Shown: positions 7,388-13,542 of the stretch, in pieces
Position numbering within the stretch: the first letter of the stretch is position 1
Layout of the letters: each line of letters begins with the position of its first letter
Virus record (IMG/VR): IMGVR_UViG_3300036466_000081
Coordinates: 1 to 36,431 of that record
DNA length: 36,431 bases
From: a virus
Reading direction: 5' to 3' (one strand)
Translations under genes and position numbers: made by a program
The notes under the pieces: generated by a model
Database searches by the model: none
The model's input: only the letters and a program-made list of their open reading frames with translations
Told to the model about the DNA's origin: nothing

Positions 7388-8479
7388 TTAATAAAAAATC
7401 TTTACGTTACGAACTTGCCCTTTTGCAATAGCAGTCACCACCGCCTTCGCCTGATCTTCATCAAGTCCAGCCTGAGCAATCAAGTCCACAAGCGCAGCTC
7501 GGTTAATCGTGATGCGGTGTTCTTTGTCTGCTGCGCGAGCGTCAGCCAGGCGCTTCGCTTCTGCTTGTTCTGCTTCGATGCGTTCACGTTCTGCCTTCGC
7601 TGCACGTTCTGCTGCTGCCTCAGCTTCGGCCTTGGCTTTTGCTTCTGCTTCGATAGCGGCTTGTCTTGAGCGTTCTTCTTGCTCAATACGGCGCTGCTCT
7701 GCCAGCTCAGCATCACGTTTTGCCTGCTCTGCAGCCATGCGTTGCGCTTCTTCACGCTGCCTTGCCTCTACTGCTCGGCGCTCGATATCTTCACGCTCTT
7801 GTCTGGCTTTGGCTTCAGCCTCTGCTCTTGCTCTGGCTTCTGCCTCCTCTCGAATTTTGCGATCACGTTCTTCCTGCTCGCGCTTTGCTGCCTCTACACG
7901 TAAACGCTCAAGTTCTTCTGCCTGCGCCTCTGCTGCACTGATACGGTCAAGCGCGTTTTTCGCCACATCAATCGCGGTTTCTTTTGCTGTCTTGGCTTTC
8001 TTCCTGAGCTCAGGCCAGAACGATTCTAAGTCAACTGACTCAGCATAAGCCAAATCATCTCCAGCCATTGATGATGTCGCATCGGCAGCCAGGCAACGAG
8101 AAGGGATTTCGTTTAGCTTTGCCAGTATCGCATCTTGCTCAGCTTGCGCTTCGTTCAATGGTGCCAGCGTTTCATCACGTAAAGCGTCAAATCTGGCAAT
8201 ACTTTCACGGGCATTTTGCTCTAACACCTTCGGAATTGCCTTTAGCGCCCGAAGATGCTCACGGATTGGCTTGTCAATTGCCGTTTTGCTGCTGCTGATT
8301 TTTGCGGCCAGCGACTTGATACGCTTACGGCCCTCATCGGTTTCCACGTCAGGAACTTCAGCCTTGACTTCTTCCTCGACCTGCTTGTAAAGCGCTTCAA
8401 GATTTTCTGATCCAAACACGATTGGCAGCTGCGGCATTTCGCCAGTTTCAATATCGCTGATTTCGATTGGTAGGTTCAT
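7388..8479 (-). CDS. Coiled-coil protein of the recombination operon
   Basis: The 363-aa protein has a helical N-terminal domain (MNLPIEISDIETGEMPQLPI, then residues to about 170), a very long charged Ala/Glu/Arg-rich coiled coil (about 175-315, for example RIREEAEARARAEAEAKAR), and a small C-terminal domain (RITINRAALVDLIAQAGLDE...AKGQVRNVKIFY). The N-terminal KSLAAKISSSKTAIDKPIREHLR resembles phage proteins of the DUF1351 type that sit beside RecT/Bet. The TolA-like repeats make database hits unreliable. No catalytic residues visible. It is the second gene of the operon. Confidence 0.78.
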   Translation of the reverse strand: MNLPIEISDIETGEMPQLPIVFGSENLEALYKQVEEEVKAEVPDVETDEGRKRIKSLAAKISSSKTAIDKPIREHLRALKAIPKVLEQNARESIARFDALRDETLAPLNEAQAEQDAILAKLNEIPSRCLAADATSSMAGDDLAYAESVDLESFWPELRKKAKTAKETAIDVAKNALDRISAAEAQAEELERLRVEAAKREQEERDRKIREEAEARARAEAEAKARQEREDIERRAVEARQREEAQRMAAEQAKRDAELAEQRRIEQEERSRQAAIEAEAKAKAEAEAAAERAAKAERERIEAEQAEAKRLADARAADKEHRITINRAALVDLIAQAGLDEDQAKAVVTAIAKGQVRNVKIFY

Positions 8480-8493
8480 TTCGTGCTCTCCTG

Positions 8494-8703
8494 TTATGCA
8501 ATGCGCTTGACGTACAGAATGCCAGTCGCTTTATCGGTCTTGGTTTTGAATTTCCATCTTGGGTTCTGAGCGCTTGCGTATGCGTGCGCAGTTCTTTGCG
8601 CCCTAAGCGCGTCTCTATCCTCAAGCTTGACTACTTGGCCAATAACCATGTGTTTAAATGGCCAAACAGAACTCTCAAAAAAATCATCTGGTAAATCTGT
8701 CAT
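8494..8703 (-). CDS. Hypothetical 69-aa protein, first gene of the recombination operon
   Basis: The ATG at 8703 has an excellent AAAGGAGGAAG ribosome site, and a promoter lies directly upstream at 8731-8758. The sequence MTDLPDDFFESSVWPFKHMV has an acidic aromatic start and a basic second half (RAQRTAHAYASAQNPRWKF) ending in a beta-like KATGILYVKRI. That pattern resembles small winged or DNA-binding phage proteins, but no family is recognised. It probably accompanies the downstream coiled-coil protein. Confidence 0.72.
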   Translation of the reverse strand: MTDLPDDFFESSVWPFKHMVIGQVVKLEDRDALRAQRTAHAYASAQNPRWKFKTKTDKATGILYVKRIA

Positions 8704-8730
8704 CGCTTCCTCCTTTGTTAACCTGTTTTA

Positions 8731-8758
8731 ATTGTAATCATTTTTGAGTTGTTGACAA
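8731..8758 (-). promoter_or_regulatory. Promoter of the recombination operon
   Basis: On the minus strand TTGTCA (8758-8753) is followed after 16 nt by TACAAT (8736-8731). The plus strand over the -35 box reads TTGTTGAC, identical to one half of the 16-bp palindrome at 12617-12632, so the same regulator may touch both. The first gene starts 28 nt downstream of the -10 box. Confidence 0.7.
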
Positions 8759-8897
8759 GTCTTTTTTGTTAAAAAATAACCAAAAAACTAATTTTGCCGT
8801 AAGTCATTGATTTTTAAGTCTAACGCATCACATTTGCCAAATTTGGCGGCAGTTGCCAAAAACTTGCCCAAGCTGAAACCGTTGCCAGGCGTGGGTT

Positions 8898-9119
8898 TCA
8901 AGCATTTTGGTACAAGGTACAAATAACTATAACTAAAACTATACTAACTACTACTACGTAATAAAGAATAAAAGGGATGACCAAGACCCCATAAATCTGA
9001 CCAATAACCAAGGGAGGGCGCTTTTCACTTGCCAAAAATGAAAAAAGTGCTCTAGCCCTTGGTACGCCTACGTTTGAGCTTGGTCGAATGGCCGTGTAAT
9101 TTTTTTCAATTTGCGCCAT
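8898..9119 (-). CDS. Doubtful 73-aa ORF in the origin-like region
   Basis: An ATG at 9119 opens 73 codons ending in a hydrophobic stretch (YYVVVVSIVLVIVICTLY). That stretch is simply the translation of the ACTA repeats, and no ribosome site precedes the ATG. The middle (VPRARALFSFLASEKRPP) is encoded within a long inverted repeat. I think it is more likely a chance ORF across repeats, but a small membrane protein cannot be excluded. Confidence 0.2.
   Translation of the reverse strand: MAQIEKNYTAIRPSSNVGVPRARALFSFLASEKRPPLVIGQIYGVLVIPFILYYVVVVSIVLVIVICTLYQNA
9007..9063. repeat. Long inverted repeat in the origin-like region
   Basis: ACCAAGGG (9007-9014) pairs with CCCTTGGT (9056-9063), and inside it CACTT (9026-9030) can pair with AAGTG around 9045-9049. 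One TTGCCAAA copy sits in the loop. It could extrude as a cruciform or be a binding site for a replication initiator. Confidence 0.6.
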
Positions 9120-9142
9120 TTACATTTCATTAACAATGTAAA
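9119..9142. promoter_or_regulatory. 8-bp inverted repeat, operator-like
   Basis: TTTACATT (9119-9126) and AATGTAAA (9135-9142) are perfect inverted copies separated by 8 nt, so the arm centres are 16 bp apart. That geometry suits a dimeric DNA-binding protein better than a hairpin. No strong promoter is visible beside it. Confidence 0.45.
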
Positions 9143-9296
9143 GGTTTTTGCAGAGTTTTGAATTGTACCTCGTGAAAATAGCGTGTTTCCTTAGTTAAAT
9201 CATGCAGTTAGGCGTGATTTTATTTTTGGCAACTCGATTTGATTCGACAAAACGATTTTTTCATACAAGTATCGTGCCAGTATTGATATGCAGGCA

Positions 9297-9319
9297 ATAA
9301 AAAACCACCGTGATGGTGG
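9297..9319 (-). terminator. Rho-independent terminator of the primase operon
   Basis: On the minus strand CCACC (9319-9315) and GGTGG (9309-9305) form a stem with a 5-nt loop, followed by six Ts (9304-9299). It lies about 40 nt after the primase-helicase stop at 9358. Confidence 0.88.
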
Positions 9320-9357
9320 CTTTTGGTGGGTGATGCTGACTACTTACTTGGTAAAAA

Positions 9358-12054
9358 TCACTTCTTCAACCTAATAAGTTTGCCGCACTCCGACCTTTCA
9401 ATACGACCATAAAGCGCCGCCAAAGCGTTGTTGAAGGCGTCCTGGTCGTGCTTGTCGCACTCCTTTTGGATGTCCTTATAGTACTTGTTTCGCTTGATTT
9501 GCTTCTTGATAAATGACTCATAACGCCAGCCTTTCATCGAGTCTCGTCTGTCGATGTTTAGGTGCTTTATTATGGCCTCCTTCACTGCCTCAATCTTGGC
9601 TTCTACGCTGCTATCTGTGGCGCCCTCGTTGATGCTCAGATTGCTCAGTAGTTGTTCCACAGAGTTGAGCGACAACATCAACGCATAGCGCACGAAGTCA
9701 CGCTCAATGACTGCCACACCTTTCTGGATATTGCCAAGCGCCATCACCGATGACAGCGCTAGAATACGCTCAAGAAAGCGCGCATAGATGGAGCCAACCC
9801 TGGTGTGATTGCGGTATTGATACTGGTCATAGTGCCTGGCTATAGATTTTAAATCCTCTAGCGCCTCATCGGTTGGCACGTAGCGGAATTTCACGCCTGT
9901 GAACGCCTGTTCCACATCACCATTAACGACGTCTTGCGCTAGCTGACAGATAAGGCCGATTTGCGATTTAAGGTATGTCAACTGTGGATCATCCCCTTCT
10001 TGCTTGCCGGTGCTGTCAGATAGGAAGTCCAAATCAACCAATGACTCAGAGCGCTCAACACCACAGTCCGCAATCAGCGCGCGCCCCAAGAAGCCGTTAT
10101 CAATGGTTTTCTCGTTAACGATTTCAGCTAGCTCCTGTGGCGTTGAGTAGGCCAGCAGGTTAAGCGCTGGGTTTTTTACGCCAGTTTGCGCGGTGTGCAT
10201 TCGCTGATCGAACTCTTCTAGTTTGGTTTTAAGGTTAGCGATATCAAGCTCTGTCTTTTTAATCTTCCCCTCGTCTAAGTCTGGATTGAATTGCTCCAGG
10301 TCTTTTTCCTTGGCCGCTACCATTTTTTCAAAACGAGACTTGGCCAGCTCCATTTGGGCTAGAAACTCATCCCTGTGGAGTTGTGAAAGTTTGTAGCAGC
10401 TTGTGGTCGATAGCTCCATGAGCGTGTTAACAACGTTGCTCATGTGTTTGCTGCCGCCGTCTGTTTTCAGGATTTTCTGTCCCTCGTCAATAACGTAAAA
10501 ACAGTGGCCGTTGTCATAAATCGCACTGCGAATAATGTCTTTGTCCGAGCGGATATCGCCGTAAAGCGTCTTTCCGTTTGCGTCTAGCAGCTCTTTGATG
10601 ACACGCTGCGGCCATTCTTTACCAGATGCTGACATGCCTAGCGTGAGAGTGATTAGGCTCAGTTTTACGCCCTTCAGTCCTTGCATTCCAGCGCCAGCCA
10701 TAGCCATGCACTGCAACGCCATTAGTGGATAGGCACCACCTTTCAACAGGCGATTTGCTCCGTCTTTCATGTAATCGACTATCTCACCAGCAAGCCCTGG
10801 CGGCGAATCAATGTCATATTCGTCTAGGCTGATTCCGTATGGCAGTCCGGTTTTGTTTAGTTTTGGTTTGGCTGCCTTCGGCTCAGGTTTTCTAGCTGGT
10901 GGCGCTGGCAAAGCCTCCTGCGCTTCATCGATCCTAGTAACTGGCTCATGCTTTGGTTCTGCTGGCTTTTCTGTCTGCTGAGTAACTTCTTTATCATTGT
11001 GTACCTTTGAATCTTTACGAATCGCGTCACGCATTGCTTGCTTGCATTGCTCTGCACCATGCTTTTGTCGATAGTCGTCCCAGTCGCCAAGCTCTGGCGG
11101 TAGCGCGACAATGCCGCTAACTGCAATAGCGGCCTCCTCTGCATACTTGGTGCCAGGCCTCCAGTTATGCACTGGGTCGATTTCGTCATGGTCTGCAAAG
11201 AAAACGATTCTTGAGTCTGGATGCTGCGCTCTTGCGCGCTTGCTAACATCCATCAGATTGCCAGTGTTGAACGCGCAATAAGTTGTCGCGCCAGTCATGC
11301 GGTTTACTGTTACGCCGGTTGCAAAACCCTCGACAATGGCGATCATCTTTGTTTTACCTTCAATCAGATGATAAACGCCGGCCATATCACCGCCTGTGAT
11401 TGGGCGCTTTTCTCCGTCTAAATTTATTTTTTGCATGTTCACCAACTGTCCATTTTTGTAGGCGGGGATCAATAACAGCTCACCGGCAGCAATGCGATCT
11501 CCGAATCTGTCAATCATCATGTCGCCATTGGTCGGCCATTCTCCATCAAGCCCCTTCTTGTTCATGTATGGATGCGAGCGCATAACGGCAGAGTCAAGCA
11601 TTGACTGAGCGCCTCTCGCTGCCCGCTCATGGTTTAGCCTGGCGATTTTGTCGCGGTCTATCTTTGGGCGCACTGGTGCTATTGTCCGTGGAGTTAGGTC
11701 GTCACCGACAAGCTCTTTTGCTGTATCAATAACCGACTTGCCAATGAATAGAGACAGCAGCTTGAGTCCACCAGCAGAGCCGCAGTGACTACAAAACCAA
11801 GTGCCACGCCCGTCTTTGTCGTCGAATCTAAAGCGGTCTTTCCCGCCACACATAGGGCATGGACCGTGTTTTCTGCCGCTTGGGAGGTGGCAGCCATAGC
11901 TTTCTAGCGTATCGCGCCATCGCCCTTGGAATTGTGACAGCGCATTATCAACTGGCGAGTCTTGGCTGTATTCATATGCGCGCTGCGGTTTGCAATCGCA
12001 TAAAGAAGCGGCGCTATGGCCGCAACTTAGGGTTAGTGGGAATTTTATGTTCAT
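9358..12054 (-). CDS. Primase-helicase (zinc ribbon, TOPRIM, DUF3987-like ATPase)
   Basis: The 898-aa replication protein should both prime and unwind phage DNA. An N-terminal zinc ribbon has CPMC (66-69) and CSHC (88-91), in the P4-alpha style GPCPMCGGKDRFRF...WFCSHCG. A TOPRIM domain follows with VEGFATG (241-247) and FADHDE (286-291). After a Pro/Ala linker (about 360-400) comes a RecA-fold ATPase with Walker A GMSASGKE (473-480) and Walker B FYVIDEGQ (519-526). The Walker A has Glu where Ser or Thr is usual, which I recall in DUF3987-like phage ATPases. Three more Cys lie at the start (C11, C19, C21). A GGACAGGCGA ribosome site precedes ATG 12054. Confidence 0.92.
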   Translation of the reverse strand: MNIKFPLTLSCGHSAASLCDCKPQRAYEYSQDSPVDNALSQFQGRWRDTLESYGCHLPSGRKHGPCPMCGGKDRFRFDDKDGRGTWFCSHCGSAGGLKLLSLFIGKSVIDTAKELVGDDLTPRTIAPVRPKIDRDKIARLNHERAARGAQSMLDSAVMRSHPYMNKKGLDGEWPTNGDMMIDRFGDRIAAGELLLIPAYKNGQLVNMQKINLDGEKRPITGGDMAGVYHLIEGKTKMIAIVEGFATGVTVNRMTGATTYCAFNTGNLMDVSKRARAQHPDSRIVFFADHDEIDPVHNWRPGTKYAEEAAIAVSGIVALPPELGDWDDYRQKHGAEQCKQAMRDAIRKDSKVHNDKEVTQQTEKPAEPKHEPVTRIDEAQEALPAPPARKPEPKAAKPKLNKTGLPYGISLDEYDIDSPPGLAGEIVDYMKDGANRLLKGGAYPLMALQCMAMAGAGMQGLKGVKLSLITLTLGMSASGKEWPQRVIKELLDANGKTLYGDIRSDKDIIRSAIYDNGHCFYVIDEGQKILKTDGGSKHMSNVVNTLMELSTTSCYKLSQLHRDEFLAQMELAKSRFEKMVAAKEKDLEQFNPDLDEGKIKKTELDIANLKTKLEEFDQRMHTAQTGVKNPALNLLAYSTPQELAEIVNEKTIDNGFLGRALIADCGVERSESLVDLDFLSDSTGKQEGDDPQLTYLKSQIGLICQLAQDVVNGDVEQAFTGVKFRYVPTDEALEDLKSIARHYDQYQYRNHTRVGSIYARFLERILALSSVMALGNIQKGVAVIERDFVRYALMLSLNSVEQLLSNLSINEGATDSSVEAKIEAVKEAIIKHLNIDRRDSMKGWRYESFIKKQIKRNKYYKDIQKECDKHDQDAFNNALAALYGRIERSECGKLIRLKK

Positions 12055-12076
12055 TTCGCCTGTCCGTTATTGTTGT

Positions 12077-12157
12077 TTAGCAGAGCAGATAAATTAATAG
12101 CGTCCAGAATGCAATGCAATAGATTAGTATTATGTACCTGGCGGTTTGCTTGGTCAT
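12077..12157 (-). CDS. 26-aa single-pass membrane microprotein
   Basis: This ORF is too short for ordinary gene calling. It reads MTKQTARYIILIYC followed by IAFWTLLIYLLC: a short basic head and about 19 hydrophobic residues, which would insert with the basic head in the cytoplasm. Its ATG overlaps the stop of the 12154-12351 gene (ATGA), and the preceding AGAGGTG is a good ribosome site. It sits just upstream of the primase-helicase in the same transcript. Function unknown; small phage membrane peptides often target host envelope proteins. Confidence 0.55.
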   Translation of the reverse strand: MTKQTARYIILIYCIAFWTLLIYLLC

Positions 12158-12351
12158 TGTTCACCTCTTGCTTTTGCTAGTAGTCTATCAATCTGTCGAT
12201 GCCTAGCCACGCCAAGACCGCCCTCGATTTGTAACTGAATTAGCATCTCATACATCTCATCAGCACATTGCTGTTTTGTTGTTAATTCACCGACAAAAAT
12301 GTTTCTTGCTTCAAGCATTGCATGCTCTGTTTGTTCTGATGGAGTTTTCAT
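12154..12351 (-). CDS. Hypothetical 65-aa helical protein
   Basis: The ATG at 12351 overlaps the HTH gene's stop (ATGA) and follows a GGGGGCG ribosome site. The protein MKTPSEQTEHAMLEARNIFV is mostly helical and mixed charge, with two likely helices (about 10-45) and a basic end (ARHRQIDRLLAKARGEQ). No domain recognised. It is the second gene of the early replication operon. Confidence 0.7.
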   Translation of the reverse strand: MKTPSEQTEHAMLEARNIFVGELTTKQQCADEMYEMLIQLQIEGGLGVARHRQIDRLLAKARGEQ

Positions 12352-12560
12352 AACGCCCCCTTAATCACATCCAGAGCACGGCATACTTCGGTGCATTCCT
12401 CATCTGTTAGCGCTGTGCCGCGGCTGTATGACTTGGCCGAGCTTGTAAGCCCGTTAAGCTTCCACCGCGCCACGCCAGACAATGCGCAAATTTTGCTAAT
12501 CTTCACCCCATTCTCAAATGCAGCTTGCAAGCGCTCGATAGTTGTTTCTTGTAATGTCAT
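12348..12560 (-). CDS. Small helix-turn-helix regulator
   Basis: The 70-aa protein contains VKISKICALSGVARWKLNGL (about 19-38), which fits a helix-turn-helix with the turn at SGVA and a recognition helix following, then a conserved-looking tail (TALTDEECTEVCRALDVIKG). It resembles short Cro-like phage regulators. It is the first gene after the minus-strand promoter at 12602-12629, and an operator-like repeat (12580-12593) lies in its own 5' leader, so autoregulation is likely. The same protein is the best candidate to bind the TTGATAA arms at other promoters. A GGGA ribosome site precedes ATG 12560. Confidence 0.72.
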   Translation of the reverse strand: MTLQETTIERLQAAFENGVKISKICALSGVARWKLNGLTSSAKSYSRGTALTDEECTEVCRALDVIKGAL

Positions 12561-12579
12561 AATTCAAATCCCGTAGTTA

Positions 12580-12593
12580 TCAATAAGTGTTGA
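12580..12593. promoter_or_regulatory. Operator-like repeat TCAA-N6-TTGA in the HTH gene leader
   Basis: TCAATAAGTGTTGA has inverted TCAA/TTGA ends spaced by 6 nt. It lies 9 nt downstream of the minus-strand -10 box, over the likely start of transcription. The same arrangement, TCAATTAATGTTGA, lies at 27394-27407 just after the -10 box there. On the minus strand both read into TTGATAA. Confidence 0.55.
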
Positions 12594-12601
12594 CGCTGGA
12601 A

Positions 12602-12629
12602 ATATTATCACAAATATTGTTGACGTCAA
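12602..12629 (-). promoter_or_regulatory. Minus-strand early promoter
   Basis: TTGACG (12629-12624) is followed after 16 nt by TAATAT (12607-12602). It drives the HTH gene and the primase operon. Its -35 box is one half of the palindrome shared with the plus-strand promoter. Confidence 0.75.
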
Positions 12630-12632
12630 CAA
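12617..12632. promoter_or_regulatory. 16-bp perfect palindrome over two -35 boxes
   Basis: TTGTTGACGTCAACAA is identical to its own reverse complement. It contains a TTGACG -35 box on each strand, so RNA polymerase can bind in only one direction at a time, and a dimeric regulator here would switch both operons. Confidence 0.85.
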
Positions 12633-12648
12633 AAAATAGCTATATCGT
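12620..12648 (+). promoter_or_regulatory. Plus-strand early promoter
   Basis: TTGACG (12620-12625) is followed by TATATC (12641-12646, 15-nt spacer) or TATCGT (12643-12648, 17-nt spacer). It drives the SSB-helicase-nuclease operon starting at 12695. The -10 match is weaker than on the minus strand. Confidence 0.6.
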
Positions 12649-12694
12649 AATCAACAGAAATTTAGTAAAACACAACCAAAATGGAGCAAAACAC

Positions 12695-13270
12695 ATGGCA
12701 TTTTTCACACAACAAATGGCCGAAGATATCGCTGAATACGAAGGTTTTTTCGATGGGGTGCAGAAAATTATCCCAGACAACACCGAGCTAACCGCACTGG
12801 TGTATGACGGGTTTAACGGCATTGAAGAAGGCAAGGCGGTAAACATCTGCAAGATTGACCTGGTGATAACCAGTGAAGGCGAGTTTAAGGGACAAAAATA
12901 CACGTACAAGCCGAAGATTTACGACAATGACGCAGGCAAGCGTGACCTGGCAATGCGCAACTTGCAAGTTATTGACGCTCAAGCCGGATACCCAATGACA
13001 GACGGACGCTTGGATTTAACCACTGATAACATTGCCGATTGCTGGGTTGGCAAGTCGGAAGTACGCGTCAAGTTTGGACACACTGTGCTAACAGAAAACA
13101 TGGACGGCACCGAGCGCGACAACCCGATGGAGATTAACTTTGTCCGCGGCCTAGCGTACTACCGCGAGAAGATGCTACCACGGGCGAGCGCGCAGAAAGC
13201 AAAGCCGCAGCAGGTACAGCACCAAGTGCCAGTTGATGATGGGCTGGATGATTCCGATATCGATTTTTAA
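12695..13270 (+). CDS. SSB-like single-strand DNA-binding protein
   Basis: The 191-aa protein starts at ATG 12695 (MAFFTQQMAEDIAEYEGFFDG) with TGGAGC eight bases upstream; the longer frame from 12587 runs through the promoter and is rejected. The body is beta-rich and of mixed charge (TELTALVYDGFNGI, VNICKIDLVITSEGEFKG), in line with phage SSB functional analogues of the DUF669 style. A Gln/Lys linker (about 165-180) leads to an acidic tip DDGLDDSDIDF ending in Phe, the same type of tail that bacterial SSB uses to recruit partners. Its place beside the helicase and primase supports the call. Confidence 0.75.
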   Translation: MAFFTQQMAEDIAEYEGFFDGVQKIIPDNTELTALVYDGFNGIEEGKAVNICKIDLVITSEGEFKGQKYTYKPKIYDNDAGKRDLAMRNLQVIDAQAGYPMTDGRLDLTTDNIADCWVGKSEVRVKFGHTVLTENMDGTERDNPMEINFVRGLAYYREKMLPRASAQKAKPQQVQHQVPVDDGLDDSDIDF

Positions 13271-13283
13271 CCAATAACAACAA

Positions 13284-13300
13284 GGCCGCCAAGTGCGGCC
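13284..13300 (+). other. Intercistronic mRNA hairpin
   Basis: GGCCGC (13284-13289) and GCGGCC (13295-13300) form a perfect stem with a 5-nt loop just before the AAGGAAAT ribosome site of the next gene. No U run follows. It may protect the SSB message or lower downstream translation. Confidence 0.6.
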
Positions 13301-13314
13301 ATAAGGAAATAGAA

Positions 13315-13542
13315 ATGAACAATGCAAAATTAAAAGAAGGCGCAGTTATTGGTTATGCAATAGTGTCTGAGAGCGATACCTATCTGGATGCTTTCGGAAA
13401 TCCCCAGCCAAACTCAAAACCTATTGTTTGGGAGTCAAACCTAAACAACAGTCTTTATACAACAAGAGATAGGGCTAAAAATCTCGGTGATTACGGACGC
13501 AGAGTAATTTGCAAACTTGTTGTGGTTGAGGAGGTCGATTGA
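13315..13542 (+). CDS. Hypothetical 75-aa protein
   Basis: The ATG at 13315 has AAGGAAAT upstream. The product MNNAKLKEGAVIGYAIVSES reads as a small alternating beta protein: GYAIVSESDTYLDAFG, SKPIVWESNLNNSLY, RVICKLVVVEEVD. It carries no recognisable domain. Its stop overlaps the helicase ATG by one base (TGATG), so the two are coupled. The SNLNNSLYTTRDRAKNLG part resembles small phage proteins of unknown role in replication operons. Confidence 0.7.
   Translation: MNNAKLKEGAVIGYAIVSESDTYLDAFGNPQPNSKPIVWESNLNNSLYTTRDRAKNLGDYGRRVICKLVVVEEVD

Larger units (their letters stand above)
8834..9232. other. Candidate replication origin: TTGCCAAA repeats and ACTA repeats
   Basis: This stretch lies between the primase-helicase and recombination operons and holds no solid gene. 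TTGCCAAA or a near match occurs at 8834, 8853, 8864 (TTGCCCAA), 8882 (TTGCCAGG), 9029 and, inverted, at 9225-9232. GGTACAA is repeated in tandem at 8909-8922. An AT-rich run made mostly of ACTA units spans about 8924-8957 and could be an unwinding element. Inverted repeats at 9007-9063 and 9119-9142 follow. Clustered short repeats beside an AT-rich run near primase genes are the usual look of a phage origin; this is inference. Confidence 0.5.

Noticed and set aside
7509-8048. Plus-strand 179-aa Ala/Ser-rich ORF
   Set aside because: It is the antisense shadow of the Glu/Ala-rich coiled-coil repeats of the 7388-8479 gene.
12587-12694. Upstream extension of the SSB-like gene
   Set aside because: It would be translated through the palindrome and -10 box; the ATG at 12695 has a proper ribosome site.
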